Made by a program: the position numbers and the translations under genes
DNA from: Arthrobacter sp. SLBN-112
GTDB taxonomy: Bacteria; Actinomycetota; Actinomycetes; Actinomycetales; Micrococcaceae
Direction of reading: 5' to 3'
DNA: 64,000 nucleotides
NCBI RefSeq assembly: GCF_006715225.1
Contig: NZ_VFMU01000001.1
Span: 2,728,001-2,792,000 of the forward strand
The notes under the pieces: model-generated
What the model was told of the DNA's origin: nothing
Database searches by the model: none
The model's input: the letters and a program-made list of their open reading frames with translations, nothing else
In this document: one piece after another, positions 42,930 through 52,337 of the stretch
How positions within the stretch are numbered: the first letter of the stretch is position 1
How the letters are laid out: each line of letters opens with the position of its first letter

Positions 42930-44276
42930 ATGGCTTCTCAACGAGGAGAGTCCCTTGACACCGTGAAGACGCGGCGCAAAGGCCTGGACAAATCGCACTA
43001 CCTTTACATTGCCGTCATCGTCGCCGTGATCCTGGGTGCAGCCGTCGGCCTGCTGTTCCCGGAAGTCGGCAAGTCCCTCAAGCCCCTGGGTGACGGGTTC
43101 ATCAAGCTCATCAAGATGATGATCGCCCCGGTCATTTTCTGCACCATCGTCCTGGGCATCGGCTCCATCGCCAAGGCGGCCACCGTCGGTAAGGTCGGCG
43201 GTTTGGCCCTGGGCTACTTCGTCGTCATGTCCACCTTCGCCCTGGCCATCGGCCTTGTGGTGGGAAACATCATCCACCCGGGTGAGGGCCTGAAGCTGAC
43301 GCCGTACGACCCCAACAAGAAGGCCGCCACGGACAGCACCGTGGACTTCCTGCTGGGAATCATTCCCGGCGACGTTCCCGTCCTGCCCACCCTGCTTGCA
43401 GCTATCCTGGTTGGCTTCGCACTGCAGAAGATGGGCGCCCAGGGTGCCCCCATCCTCAAGGCCGTCAGCTACGGCCAGGCTCTCGTATTCCGCATCCTGA
43501 TCATGATCATGTGGCTGGCCCCGGTAGGCGCCTTCGGTGCCATCGCCGCCGTCGTCGGTGCAACGGGCTTCCAGGCAATCATCAGCATGTTCACCCTCAT
43601 GATTGCCTTCTACATCACCTGCGCACTGTTCATCGTGGTCATCCTCGGCGGACTGCTTCAGGTAGTGGCCGGCGTCAACATCTTCAAGCTCATGAAGTAC
43701 CTGGCCCGCGAATACCTCCTCATCTTCTCCACCTCATCCTCCGAAGCTGCCCTGCCCCGCCTGATCGCAAAGATGGAACACCTGGGCGTCTCCAAGCCCG
43801 TCGTCGGCGTCACCGTCCCCACCGGCTACTCCTTCAACCTTGACGGTACGGCCATCTACCTGACCATGGCCTCGCTCTTCGTCGCCAACGCCATGGGAAC
43901 CCCGCTGGACCTCGGCGCGCAGATCTCGCTGCTGATCTTCATGATCATCGCCTCCAAGGGCGCCGCCGGCGTGACCGGTGCCGGCCTGGCAACCCTCGCA
44001 GCCGGCCTGCAGGCCCACCGTCCCGAGCTGCTGGGCGGCGTGGGCATGATCGTCGGCATTGACCGGTTCATGTCCGAGGCCCGCGCCCTGACCAACTTCA
44101 CGGGCAACGCGGTGGCCACCGTCCTGATCGGCACCTGGGTCAAGGAGATCGACGGCGGCCAGGTGGGCCGGGTGCTCTCCGGCGAAGAACCCTTCGACGA
44201 AGCAACCATGATGGTCCACCACCACGGCGAGATGGCTCCCAAGGAAGAGGGCGCACGCGAGGCCGCAAAGGCCTAG
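42930..44276 (+). CDS. dctA: C4-dicarboxylate:cation symporter
   Basis: DctA imports succinate, fumarate and malate with protons or sodium. It has 448 residues from the ATG at 42930. The DAACS/GltP fold is clear: eight membrane segments, the first hairpin serine motif IFSTSSSEAALPRLIAKMEHLG, the TM7 motif GYSFNLDGTAIYLTMASLFVA, and the TM8 stretch GIDRFMSEARALTNFTGNAVA. The His-rich end (MMVHHHGEMAPKEEG) is cytoplasmic. It is divergent from its likely regulators and ends at a strong terminator. Glutamate transport is less likely given the DctA-like TM8 but cannot be ruled out. Confidence 0.93.
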   Translation: MASQRGESLDTVKTRRKGLDKSHYLYIAVIVAVILGAAVGLLFPEVGKSLKPLGDGFIKLIKMMIAPVIFCTIVLGIGSIAKAATVGKVGGLALGYFVVMSTFALAIGLVVGNIIHPGEGLKLTPYDPNKKAATDSTVDFLLGIIPGDVPVLPTLLAAILVGFALQKMGAQGAPILKAVSYGQALVFRILIMIMWLAPVGAFGAIAAVVGATGFQAIISMFTLMIAFYITCALFIVVILGGLLQVVAGVNIFKLMKYLAREYLLIFSTSSSEAALPRLIAKMEHLGVSKPVVGVTVPTGYSFNLDGTAIYLTMASLFVANAMGTPLDLGAQISLLIFMIIASKGAAGVTGAGLATLAAGLQAHRPELLGGVGMIVGIDRFMSEARALTNFTGNAVATVLIGTWVKEIDGGQVGRVLSGEEPFDEATMMVHHHGEMAPKEEGAREAAKA

Positions 44277-44297
44277 CCACCACCCGCACACCTCACC

Positions 44298-44332
44298 AAA
44301 CCGCCCCTGCAGCCATGCTGCGGGGGCGGTTT
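44298..44332 (+). terminator. dctA terminator
   Basis: AAACCGCCCCTGCAG (44298-44312) pairs with CTGCGGGGGCGGTTT (44318-44332) with one G-U/A-C type mismatch; the loop is CCATG. The TTT end of the right arm serves as a short U-tract. Confidence 0.88.
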
Positions 44333-44359
44333 CGCGTTCCCCGCCACATCAACCTTCGA

Positions 44360-44372
44360 CCTCAGCTAGAGG
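44360..44372. promoter_or_regulatory. MerR-type palindrome without an adjacent MerR gene
   Basis: CCTC-AGCTA-GAGG is a 13-base dyad. On the minus strand it follows TTGACC directly, the usual setting of MerR-family operators inside a long-spacer promoter. No MerR gene or minus-strand target lies here; the next gene is parA-like, 87 bases downstream on the plus strand. Confidence 0.4.
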
Positions 44373-44458
44373 GTCAAGGCTCAACATTCGCGGAAAGTCA
44401 AGTTCCGTCGAATACCGTGTCGGGCGCTGTAACCTAGGGAGCAGAACGAACGGCGCTG

Positions 44459-45406
44459 GTGAGCCAGCGGCAGGAAATCACCGTCATCGAAAGTGTGGAC
44501 AGATACGTGAGCAGCGAACAGGGTTCAGCAACTCTGGAGGGCACGGAATTCGACCTGGAAAACGCGGTGATGGGGCCCACCGGGCGCCCATACCGGGAGT
44601 TCCCGGAACCCGCGCCGCTGCCCTCCCACGGTCCGGCCCGCGTGATCGCCATGGTCAACCAGAAGGGCGGCGTGGGGAAGACCACCTCCACCATTAATCT
44701 CGCCGCAGCGCTCGCCGAGTACGGCCGCCGTGTCCTGCTGGTGGACTTCGACCCCCAGGGTGCGCTCTCGGCCGGCCTGGGCGTCAACCCGCATGAACTG
44801 GACCTCACCGTGTACAACGTCCTGATGGACCGCAAGGTGGATATCCGCGACGCCATCCACCACACCGGCGTGGAGAACGTGGACCTGCTGCCGGCCAACA
44901 TCGACCTCTCCGCCGCGGAAGTCCAGCTGGTCAACGAGGTTGCGCGCGAACAGGTCCTGGACCGTGCGCTCAAGAAAGTCGAAGACGATTACGACGTCGT
45001 CCTCATCGACTGCCAGCCCTCCCTGGGCCTCCTGACCGTGAACGCCCTCACGGCAGCCCACGGCGTCATCATCCCGCTCATATGCGAGTTCTTCGCCCTC
45101 CGCGCCGTGGCGCTGCTGGTGGAAACCATCGACAAGGTCCAGGACCGGCTGAACCCGCGGCTGCAGGTGGATGGCGTGCTGGCCACCATGTACGACGCAC
45201 GGACATTGCACAGCCGCGAAGTGATCACCCGGCTGGTGGAGGCGTTCGGCGACAAGGTCTTCGAAACCGTCATCAAGCGCTCCATCAAGTTCGCAGACGC
45301 CACGGTGGCCGCGGAGCCCATCACCAGCTATGCCGGAAACCACGTGGGCGCCGATGCCTACCGCCGGCTGGCCAAGGAGCTGATCTCCCGCGGCGGCGCA
45401 CCCTAA
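44459..45406 (+). CDS. ParA-family ATPase linked to scpAB
   Basis: A 315-residue ParA/Soj-type ATPase. The deviant Walker A MVNQKGGVGKTTSTINLAAAL lies near residues 65-80, Walker A' LLVDFDPQGALSAGLG and Walker B VVLIDCQPSLGLLTVNAL follow. The N-terminal ~60 residues are a non-conserved acidic extension. Starts are uncertain: GTG at 44459, 44492 or 44507; a -10-like TAACCT is at 44431. There is no parB partner here, so it is not the chromosomal parAB pair. Its fixed place before scpA-scpB-rluB-cmk-der equals M. tuberculosis Rv1708. A link to chromosome segregation alongside ScpAB is inferred. Confidence 0.9.
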   Translation: MSQRQEITVIESVDRYVSSEQGSATLEGTEFDLENAVMGPTGRPYREFPEPAPLPSHGPARVIAMVNQKGGVGKTTSTINLAAALAEYGRRVLLVDFDPQGALSAGLGVNPHELDLTVYNVLMDRKVDIRDAIHHTGVENVDLLPANIDLSAAEVQLVNEVAREQVLDRALKKVEDDYDVVLIDCQPSLGLLTVNALTAAHGVIIPLICEFFALRAVALLVETIDKVQDRLNPRLQVDGVLATMYDARTLHSREVITRLVEAFGDKVFETVIKRSIKFADATVAAEPITSYAGNHVGADAYRRLAKELISRGGAP

Positions 45407-45413
45407 GCACGCC

Positions 45414-46229
45414 GTGGCCGAATCCAAACCCGGCTTCGAGGTGCGGCTGGCCAACTTCACGGGTCCGTTCGACCTCCTCCTGGGACTGATCGCCAAACAC
45501 CAGCTGGACATCACCGAAGTGGCCATCGCCACCGTCACGGATGAATTCATCAAGTACATCCGGAAACTGCAGCAGCTCGGCGAGGAATGGGCACTGGACG
45601 AGGCGAGCGAGTTCCTGGTGATTGCCGCAACTTTGCTGGACCTCAAGGCAGCGCGGCTCCTTCCAGCCGGCGAAGTGGAGGACGACGAGGACATCGCCTT
45701 GCTGGAGGCGCGGGATCTCCTCTTTGCCCGGTTGCTGCAGTACAAGGCCTTCAAGCAGGTGGCCGGAATCCTGGGTGAAACCCTGCACCAGGAAGGCCGG
45801 CGCTTTCCGCGGCAGGTGGCCCTGGAGGAGCACTTCGCGGCGATGCTCCCCGAACTGGTCTGGAAGCACACACCGGAGCAGTTCGCCGCGCTGGCCGAGG
45901 CCGCGCTCCGGCCTAAAGCGCCTGCCCAGCCGCCCCAGGTGGCACTCGGACACCTGCACGGCAGCACCGTCAGCGTCAAGGAAGAAGGGAGGATGCTGGG
46001 GCTTCGCCTTCAACGGGAGTCGCCCCAGACTTTCCGTTCCCTGATTGCCGACGCCGATTCAACCCTGGTGGTGGTGGCCCGGTTCCTGGCCCTTCTGGAA
46101 CTGTTCCGGGACCGGGCCGTCGCGTTCGACCAGCTGTCCCCACTGGCCGAGCTTGCCATCCACTGGACTGCCGAAGGCCGGGACTGGTCTGCAGAAAACC
46201 TGAGCGAAGAGTATGAGGAGCAGCCATGA
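45414..46229 (+). CDS. scpA: Segregation and condensation protein A
   Basis: ScpA is the kleisin of the SMC-ScpAB condensin. It has 271 residues from a GTG seven bases after the parA-like gene. The N-terminal SMC-neck-binding part is FTGPFDLLLGLIAKHQLDIT, followed by FLVIAATLLDLKAARLLP; the C-terminal winged helix that binds the Smc cap is LVVVARFLALLELFRDRAVAFDQ. Overlaps scpB by four bases (ATGA), giving coupled synthesis of the complex. smc itself is elsewhere. Confidence 0.94.
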   Translation: MAESKPGFEVRLANFTGPFDLLLGLIAKHQLDITEVAIATVTDEFIKYIRKLQQLGEEWALDEASEFLVIAATLLDLKAARLLPAGEVEDDEDIALLEARDLLFARLLQYKAFKQVAGILGETLHQEGRRFPRQVALEEHFAAMLPELVWKHTPEQFAALAEAALRPKAPAQPPQVALGHLHGSTVSVKEEGRMLGLRLQRESPQTFRSLIADADSTLVVVARFLALLELFRDRAVAFDQLSPLAELAIHWTAEGRDWSAENLSEEYEEQP

Positions 46230-46900
46230 ACCCCAAGCCGCAGGAAGGGGCGCCCCTGGAGGACCTGGACCACGGGAGCGACTTTGACGATCTCCCGGGC
46301 GGAGCCAAGGCTGCCCTCGAAGCTGTCCTCATGGTCCTTGACGAACCAGCCACCGAGGAGGAGCTGGCTGCGGGAGTGGGGCTGACGGTCGATAGCGTCC
46401 GCTCGCTTCTGGCAGAACTGCAGCGTGAGTATAACGGCTATACTGTTAAAGCCCCGGAGATGGAGGATGCCAGCCACGCCGGCATTGGTTCCAGCCCCCG
46501 GGGTTTTGAATTGCGGAACATCGCCGGTGGCTGGCGGATCTACTCGCGCACTGAGTTTGCCGACATTGTTGGCAAATATGTGCTTGAAGGGCAGACGGCC
46601 AGGCTTACCCAGGCGGCGTTGGAAACACTGGCAGTCATCGCGTACCGCCAGCCCGTCTCCCGGGCCAGGGTGTCTGCAATTCGCGGTGTCAATGTTGATT
46701 CCGTCGTACGGACGCTGGCCCAGCGCGGGCTGATCGAGGACGCGGGAATCGATCCCGAGTCCGGCGCAATCCTCTACCGGACCACCTCCTATTTCCTCGA
46801 ACGGATGGGAATCAGTTCTGTGGGGGACCTGCCCCAGCTGTCGCCGCACCTTCCGGGGCTCGACGGGATCGCAGAGTTCTACGACGCCGGGACGATGTAG
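46226..46900 (+). CDS. scpB: Segregation and condensation protein B
   Basis: ScpB forms a dimer of winged-helix domains that stabilises ScpA. It has 224 residues. First winged helix: AALEAVLMVLDEPATEEELA; second: LTQAALETLAVIAYRQPVSRARVSAIRG (two parts), with YRQPVSR the family signature, then VVRTLAQRGLIEDAG. The first ~25 residues are acidic and disordered. The 133-base gap that follows holds a directly repeated TATCAGG (near 46937 and 46950), possibly part of the rluB promoter, but no terminator. Confidence 0.94.
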   Translation: MNPKPQEGAPLEDLDHGSDFDDLPGGAKAALEAVLMVLDEPATEEELAAGVGLTVDSVRSLLAELQREYNGYTVKAPEMEDASHAGIGSSPRGFELRNIAGGWRIYSRTEFADIVGKYVLEGQTARLTQAALETLAVIAYRQPVSRARVSAIRGVNVDSVVRTLAQRGLIEDAGIDPESGAILYRTTSYFLERMGISSVGDLPQLSPHLPGLDGIAEFYDAGTM

Positions 46901-47033
46901 GCAGGCGCCCTGCCGGCACCTGTCCCATCAGCAGGTTTTATCAGGTTTTTTATCAGGGCAGACGAAGTCTGCACGGCTGGCTAGGGTTGTCCTTGGACAT
47001 CTTTGCCGGCCAAAACACATTGAAGGACGGGTC

Positions 47034-48242
47034 ATGACACAGGCGGGACGCCAGGGTTCACCACGTAACGGTTCGGGACGCGGCGGGAACGAACGCAGCA
47101 ATTCCCAGCAGCGCAGCACACAGGGCGGCGGCTTCAGCGGAGGCTCCCGCGGCGGAACAGGCAAGCGCGGTGCAGGTTTCGGCGCGGACCGGCCGCACCG
47201 CAGCCCCAAGCCGCGCGAGGAACGCTTCATCGACCCCGATCTCGCGGGGGACCAGCCGGGACGTCCAGCTGAGGATGCCCGCGGCGCCAAGCCGTCGTCG
47301 CGGAAGCCCGCTGCCCGGAAACCCGGCGCCAAGAAGGCTCCTGGAACTCCCGGCGCCCTCAAGCCCAAGCCCCGTACCGGCACTCCCGGGGCAGCCGCTT
47401 CGCGTGCCTTTGGCAGCGAACGCTTCGGCCAGAACCTGGGCCCGGTCCGCAAGCCAGGCCGGAAGAAGGGTCCGCGCGGCAATGTTCCGCAGTCAGAACT
47501 CCACGATGCCGACGGCGTGCGCCTCCAGAAGGTCATGGCGTCCGCAGGAGTGGCGTCCCGGCGCGTCTGTGAAGAGATGATCGCCGAGGGCCGCGTCGAG
47601 GTGGACGGCCAGGTGGTCACGGAACTCGGCATGCGCGTGGACCCCAAGACCGCCGTCATCCACGTTGACGGCCTGCGGATCCAGCTGGACGAGAACCTGG
47701 TCTACATGGTGTTCAACAAGCCCAAGGGCGTGGTGTCCACCATGGAGGACCCCGAGGGCCGGCCCTGCATCAGCGACTTCCTGAAGAGCAACAAGAACAC
47801 CGGCGAACGCCTCTTCCACGTGGGCCGGCTCGACGTCGCCACCGAAGGCCTGCTGCTGCTGACCAACGACGGCGAACTCGCCAACAGGCTGACTCACCCG
47901 TCCTACGAAGTCCCCAAGACCTACCTGGTGCAGGTGCGCGGGCCGTTCCCGCAGGGCGTCGGCGCCCAGCTGAAGTCCGGCGTGGAACTGGAGGATGGCT
48001 TCGCGAACGTCGACTCCTTCCGCCTGGTGGACTCCACCCCGGGCCACGTGCTGATCGAGGTTGTGCTCCACTCGGGCAAGAACCGGATTGTCCGCCGCCT
48101 CTTCGACGCCGTCGGTTTCCCGGTCCAGCGGCTGGTCCGCGTCAAGGTGGGCCCCATCGGCCTCGGTGACCAGCGCCAGGGCAGCATCCGCAACCTGGGC
48201 AAGCAGGAAGTCGGCCATCTGCTGGCATCCGTAGGACTCTGA
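47034..48242 (+). CDS. rluB: 23S rRNA pseudouridine synthase, RluB type, with disordered basic N-terminus
   Basis: This enzyme makes pseudouridine in the 23S peptidyl-transferase region (U2605 for RluB). It has 402 residues. Residues 1-~155 are a disordered Gly/Arg/Lys/Pro-rich extension (GGGFSGGSRGGTGKRG and KPAARKPGAKKAPGTPG). The S4 domain follows (RLQKVMASAGVASRRVCEEM), then the RsuA/RluB catalytic domain with Asp267 in VGRLDVATEGLLLLTNDGEL and HSGKNRIVRRLFDAVG. Typical enzymes are ~250 residues, so the extension is extra. It may tether the enzyme to rRNA. The position scpB-rluB-(tyrA)-cmk matches Rv1710-Rv1712, with tyrA added. Confidence 0.93.
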   Translation: MTQAGRQGSPRNGSGRGGNERSNSQQRSTQGGGFSGGSRGGTGKRGAGFGADRPHRSPKPREERFIDPDLAGDQPGRPAEDARGAKPSSRKPAARKPGAKKAPGTPGALKPKPRTGTPGAAASRAFGSERFGQNLGPVRKPGRKKGPRGNVPQSELHDADGVRLQKVMASAGVASRRVCEEMIAEGRVEVDGQVVTELGMRVDPKTAVIHVDGLRIQLDENLVYMVFNKPKGVVSTMEDPEGRPCISDFLKSNKNTGERLFHVGRLDVATEGLLLLTNDGELANRLTHPSYEVPKTYLVQVRGPFPQGVGAQLKSGVELEDGFANVDSFRLVDSTPGHVLIEVVLHSGKNRIVRRLFDAVGFPVQRLVRVKVGPIGLGDQRQGSIRNLGKQEVGHLLASVGL

Positions 48243-48245
48243 CGC

Positions 48246-49355
48246 ATGTCGGCGTTCAAAAGCCAGGGCCGCGGCCACCTGGATGGGCCGGTGGTGGTGA
48301 TTGGCACCGGGCTGCTGGGCACCAGCATCGGGCTGGGCCTGCGCGGGCGTGGCGTACCGGTCTTCCTTTCCGACCCCTCACCCACCAACCAGGCGGTGGC
48401 GGTGGACATCGGTGCCGGGCGTCCCTTGGCCGACCTCGGGGACGCCAAGCCCCAGCTTGTAGTGGTCGCCGCTCCGCCGGATGTCACCGCGGACGTCGTG
48501 TACAAGGCGCTCGCTGATTACCCGGCCGCCGTCGTGGTGGACATTGCCAGCGTCAAGGCGGACATCCTGGCCCGGCTGCGCAGCCTCGGTGCCGACCTCA
48601 CGCGCTACGTGGGCACCCACCCAATGGCCGGGCGGGAAAAGTCGGGTCCGGTAGCCGCGCGCGGCGAGCTGTTCACCTCCATGCCGTGGGTGCTCTGCCC
48701 ATCGGAGGAAACCTCCGGCGCTGCCCTTCAGGTGGCACGGTCGCTCGCCTCGGACCTGGGGGCAGTGGTCTCGCAGTTCACGGCGGACGAACATGATGAG
48801 GCGGTCGCCCTGGTGTCGCACCTTCCCCAGGTCATGTCGTCCCTGCTGGCCAGCCGGCTCCAGGGAACGCCGCTGCATGCCCTGTCGCTGGCCGGCAACG
48901 GCCTGCGCGACGTCACCAGGATCGCCGCGAGCGACCCCACCCTGTGGGTGCAGATCCTGGGCGGGAATGCGGCCAAGGTCGTCGGGATCCTTTACGGCGT
49001 CCGCGAGGACCTGAACCGCCTCATCGGAACGTTGGAACAGCCCACGGCACCGGGAGCCCGGCTGGACCTGGCGCAGCTGATCAGTGAGGGCAACGCGGGG
49101 CAGGCCCGGATCCCCGGCAAGCACGGCGGGCCGCCGCAGGCATACTCCTGGCTCACCGTCCTGGTGGATGACAAGCCCGGCCAGATCGCGCAGCTGCTCA
49201 CCGAAATCGGTGAAATCGGCGTGAACGTCGAAGACCTTCGGCTGGACCATTCCTCCGGACAGAACGTTGGCATGGTGGAATTGTCTGTGTTGCCGAACAA
49301 GCACGACCACCTGATCGAAGCTCTCAACGACCGCGGATGGCGGGTACTTCAGTAA
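48246..49355 (+). CDS. tyrA: Prephenate dehydrogenase
   Basis: TyrA oxidatively decarboxylates prephenate to 4-hydroxyphenylpyruvate in tyrosine synthesis. It has 369 residues. The Rossmann fold begins VVVIGTGLLGTSIGLGLRGRG; the catalytic region has GTHPMAGREKSGPVAARGELF, with the conserved His, and DEHDEAVALVSHLPQVMSS. The last ~75 residues are an ACT domain (WLTVLVDDKPGQIAQLLTEI), suggesting feedback by an aromatic amino acid. It begins four bases after rluB and overlaps cmk by one base (TAATG). Arogenate specificity cannot be judged here. Confidence 0.92.
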   Translation: MSAFKSQGRGHLDGPVVVIGTGLLGTSIGLGLRGRGVPVFLSDPSPTNQAVAVDIGAGRPLADLGDAKPQLVVVAAPPDVTADVVYKALADYPAAVVVDIASVKADILARLRSLGADLTRYVGTHPMAGREKSGPVAARGELFTSMPWVLCPSEETSGAALQVARSLASDLGAVVSQFTADEHDEAVALVSHLPQVMSSLLASRLQGTPLHALSLAGNGLRDVTRIAASDPTLWVQILGGNAAKVVGILYGVREDLNRLIGTLEQPTAPGARLDLAQLISEGNAGQARIPGKHGGPPQAYSWLTVLVDDKPGQIAQLLTEIGEIGVNVEDLRLDHSSGQNVGMVELSVLPNKHDHLIEALNDRGWRVLQ

Positions 49356-50068
49356 TGACACAGGAACTCCTCGAAACCATGCGCGCGTTGCGCATCGGGC
49401 GGCCGCTGGTGGTCGCCATCGACGGACCGTCAGGTTCCGGTAAATCCAGCGTGAGCAAGGAGGTCGCCCGCAGGCTGCGGCTGGCCTACCTTGACACCGG
49501 AGCGATGTACCGCGCCCTTACCTGGTACTGCGTAACGCAGGGCATCGACCTTGATGACGGCGCGGCCGTGGAACAAGCGTCCAGGGACTTTGTGCTGGAA
49601 TTGAGCACCAGCCCGCAGGAGGAATACGTCCGGGTGGGCGGCGTGGACGTCACCGACGCCATCCGTGAGCCGGAAATTTCCTCCGCGGTCAGCTCCGTGG
49701 CCACCACCCTTGGTGCCCGCACGGAACTCATCCGCCGGCAGCGGGACCTCATCGAAAAGCACCACCGCCGCATGGTGGTGGAAGGCAGGGACATCACTAC
49801 CGTCGTCGCGCCCGGAGCCGAGGTTCGCATGCTCCTCACCGCCAGCGAGGAAGCCCGCCTTCGCCGCCGGGGCATCCAGCTGGGCGGGACGCAGAACGCC
49901 GAGCAGCTGGCAGCCCAGGTGACCCACCGGGATGCCAGGGACTCAACCGTGGTGAACTTCACCCAGGCCGCTTCCGGGGTGGTGACGCTGGACTCCTCGG
50001 ACCTGGACTTCGAGCAGACCGTCAACGCCGCGCTCGTGATCGTCACCAAGGTGCTCAACCGTGACTGA
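49355..50068 (+). CDS. cmk: Cytidylate kinase
   Basis: Cmk phosphorylates CMP and dCMP. It has 237 residues from the ATG at 49355, one base inside the tyrA stop. P-loop VVAIDGPSGSGKSSVSKEVA, CMP-binding DTGAMYRALTWYC, and the conserved MVVEGRDITTVVAPGAEVR and HRDARDSTV are all present. It overlaps the acyltransferase by eight bases. A tyrA-cmk-der series is seen in many actinobacteria; in others cmk is followed directly by der. Confidence 0.94.
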   Translation: MTQELLETMRALRIGRPLVVAIDGPSGSGKSSVSKEVARRLRLAYLDTGAMYRALTWYCVTQGIDLDDGAAVEQASRDFVLELSTSPQEEYVRVGGVDVTDAIREPEISSAVSSVATTLGARTELIRRQRDLIEKHHRRMVVEGRDITTVVAPGAEVRMLLTASEEARLRRRGIQLGGTQNAEQLAAQVTHRDARDSTVVNFTQAASGVVTLDSSDLDFEQTVNAALVIVTKVLNRD

Positions 50069-50771
50069 CGCCGGGGCGGCCCTGCCGTCCGGCCTGACCA
50101 TGGCGTGGAGCAGGCCGGTGGGCTGGATCCTGGACCACCTGGTCTACCGGACCACCGTGACGGGCAGGAGCAACGTTCCCACCGGCGGGCCGGTAATCTT
50201 CGCCGCCAACCACATCAGCTTCCTGGACGGGCCGGTCATGTTTGGTGCGGCACCGCGGCCCATGCACATCCTGGTGAAACAGGAGATGTTCAAGGGTTTC
50301 CTGGGCCGGGTGCTCACCGCTTCCGGGCAGCTTCCCGTGGACCGGCGGGGGGACCGGGCGGCGCTGCAGCGCTGCAAGGACATGCTCGACGCCGGACGCT
50401 GCGTTGGGATTCTTCCCGAAGGGACGCGGGGGAGCGGCTCAGCGGCGGACATCAACGGCGGCGTGGCCTGGCTGGCATTGAACTCCGGGGCCCCCGTTGT
50501 TCCGGTCGCCATCCTGGGTACCCGGCAGGGCAATGAGCACCTGGACTTCGTTCCGCGGCCCGGGCGGCGCTTCCACGTCAGCTTCGGATCAGCCCTTACC
50601 CTGGCCCGCCGGGCCGGCGAAAGCGGGCGTGCTTCAATGGACAGGGCGGCGCAGGACATCCGTGCAGCGCTGGCAGGGCACGTCCAGGACACCATCCAAC
50701 TCAGCGGGCAGCCACTGCCCTTCGCTGACCACAACGACTTGACAGCAGTAGCCGGGGACGCCGGCAGATGA
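50061..50771 (+). CDS. 1-acyl-sn-glycerol-3-phosphate acyltransferase family protein
   Basis: A 236-residue PlsC-type acyltransferase that probably acylates lysophosphatidic acid for membrane lipid synthesis. The catalytic motif is [16 protein letters not shown] (H-X4-D), and the phosphate-binding motif [19 protein letters not shown] follows. There is no clear membrane helix, so it is likely peripheral. GTG 50061 overlaps cmk by eight bases and the stop overlaps der by four (ATGA), so it is embedded in the cmk-der operon. Acyl-acceptor specificity is not visible. Confidence 0.88.
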   Translation: MTDAGAALPSGLTMAWSRPVGWILDHLVYRTTVTGRSNVPTGGPVIFAANHISFLDGPVMFGAAPRPMHILVKQEMFKGFLGRVLTASGQLPVDRRGDRAALQRCKDMLDAGRCVGILPEGTRGSGSAADINGGVAWLALNSGAPVVPVAILGTRQGNEHLDFVPRPGRRFHVSFGSALTLARRAGESGRASMDRAAQDIRAALAGHVQDTIQLSGQPLPFADHNDLTAVAGDAGR

Positions 50772-52336
50772 CCACTAAGGACAGTGCAATGAGCGACACC
50801 ACCCAGACTTCCGGGCATTCCGGCGCCGAGGACGAATACACTCCCACAGGCGCGGACCAGGTTGCCGAACGGCTGGCGGCAATTGGCGACGACGAAGCGG
50901 AGCTGCGTGCCGCCTCGCTCCGGGCCGGCCTCGAGGACTACGAGCTTGACGAGGACGATGCCGCGCTGCTGAGCGGGGAGTACGGCGACGAGGACTTTGA
51001 CGGCCCGGTCAAGCTTGATCCCGTCCTGGCGATCATCGGGCGGCCGAACGTGGGCAAGTCCACCTTGGTTAACCGCATCCTGGGCCGCCGCGAAGCCGTG
51101 GTGGAGGACACCCCGGGCGTCACCCGCGACCGTGTCATGTACCCAGCCAACTGGAACGGCCGCAACTTCACCCTGGTGGACACGGGCGGGTGGGAACACG
51201 ACGCCCGCGGCATCCACGCCCGGGTTGCCGAGCAGGCCGAGATGGCCGTGGAACTCGCCGACGCCGTGCTCTTCGTGGTGGACTCCGCCGTTGGCGCCAC
51301 CGCCACCGATGAAGGCGTCATGAAGATGCTGCGCCGCAGCAAGAAGCCGGTCATCATGGTGGCCAACAAGGTGGACGACTTTGCCCAGGAAGCCGACAGC
51401 GCGGCCCTGTGGGGCCTCGGTTTCGGCGAGCCCTACCCGGTCTCGGCACTGCACGGCCGCGGGGTGGCCGACCTCCTGGACCACGTCATGGAGGTGCTGC
51501 CGGAGTTCTCCACCATCGAGGGAACCGACCGTTCCGGCGGTCCCCGCCGCATTGCCCTCATTGGCCGGCCCAACGTGGGCAAGTCCTCCCTGCTGAACAA
51601 GCTTGCGGGATCCGAACGGGTGGTGGTGGACAACACCGCCGGAACCACCCGCGACCCTGTGGACGAATTCATCGAACTCGGCGGCCGCACCTGGCGGTTC
51701 GTGGACACTGCCGGCATCCGCCGGCGCCAGCACATGGCCCAGGGCGCCGACTACTACGCCTCGCTCCGGACCCAGTCCGCCCTCGAAAAGGCTGAGGTCG
51801 CCGTGGTGCTCCTCGCCGTGGACGAGGTCCTCAGCGAACAGGACGTCCGCATCCTGCAGCTGGCCATCGAGTCCGGCCGCGCGCTGGTCCTGGCCTTCAA
51901 CAAGTGGGACCTGCTGGACGACGAACGCCGCCGCTACCTGGAGCGCGAAATCGAGCAGGACCTGGCACACGTCGAATGGGCGCCGCGGGTCAACATTTCG
52001 GCGAAGACCGGCTGGCACAAGGACCGCCTGGTCCCTGCCCTGGACCTTGCCCTGGAGAACTGGGACAAGCGCATCGCAACCGGCCGCCTCAACGCCTTCC
52101 TGGGCGAGCTCGTGGCTGCGCACCCCCACCCGGTCCGCGGCGGCAAGCAGCCGCGCATCCTCTTCGGCACCCAGGCCTCCAGCCGGCCGCCGAAGTTCGT
52201 GCTCTTCACCACGGGCTTCCTGGACCCGGGCTACCGCCGGTTCATCACCCGCCGCCTGCGCGAGACCTTCGGATTCGAAGGCACGCCGATCGAGGTCAGC
52301 ATGCGTGTGCGCGAGAAGCGCGGCCGGAAGCGTTAA
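50768..52336 (+). CDS. der: Ribosome-associated GTPase Der (EngA)
   Basis: Der is a tandem-GTPase factor in 50S assembly. It has 522 residues if it starts at 50768; an ATG at 50789 has AAGGA upstream and may be the real start (515 residues). Both GTPase domains are intact: first [25 protein letters not shown] and VANKVD; second [25 protein letters not shown] and FNKWD. The C-terminal KH-like domain ends in [16 protein letters not shown] [19 protein letters not shown]. The N-terminal ~75 residues are an acidic extension absent from E. coli Der but common in actinobacteria. Confidence 0.95.
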   Translation: MTTKDSAMSDTTQTSGHSGAEDEYTPTGADQVAERLAAIGDDEAELRAASLRAGLEDYELDEDDAALLSGEYGDEDFDGPVKLDPVLAIIGRPNVGKSTLVNRILGRREAVVEDTPGVTRDRVMYPANWNGRNFTLVDTGGWEHDARGIHARVAEQAEMAVELADAVLFVVDSAVGATATDEGVMKMLRRSKKPVIMVANKVDDFAQEADSAALWGLGFGEPYPVSALHGRGVADLLDHVMEVLPEFSTIEGTDRSGGPRRIALIGRPNVGKSSLLNKLAGSERVVVDNTAGTTRDPVDEFIELGGRTWRFVDTAGIRRRQHMAQGADYYASLRTQSALEKAEVAVVLLAVDEVLSEQDVRILQLAIESGRALVLAFNKWDLLDDERRRYLEREIEQDLAHVEWAPRVNISAKTGWHKDRLVPALDLALENWDKRIATGRLNAFLGELVAAHPHPVRGGKQPRILFGTQASSRPPKFVLFTTGFLDPGYRRFITRRLRETFGFEGTPIEVSMRVREKRGRKR

Positions 52337-52337
52337 T

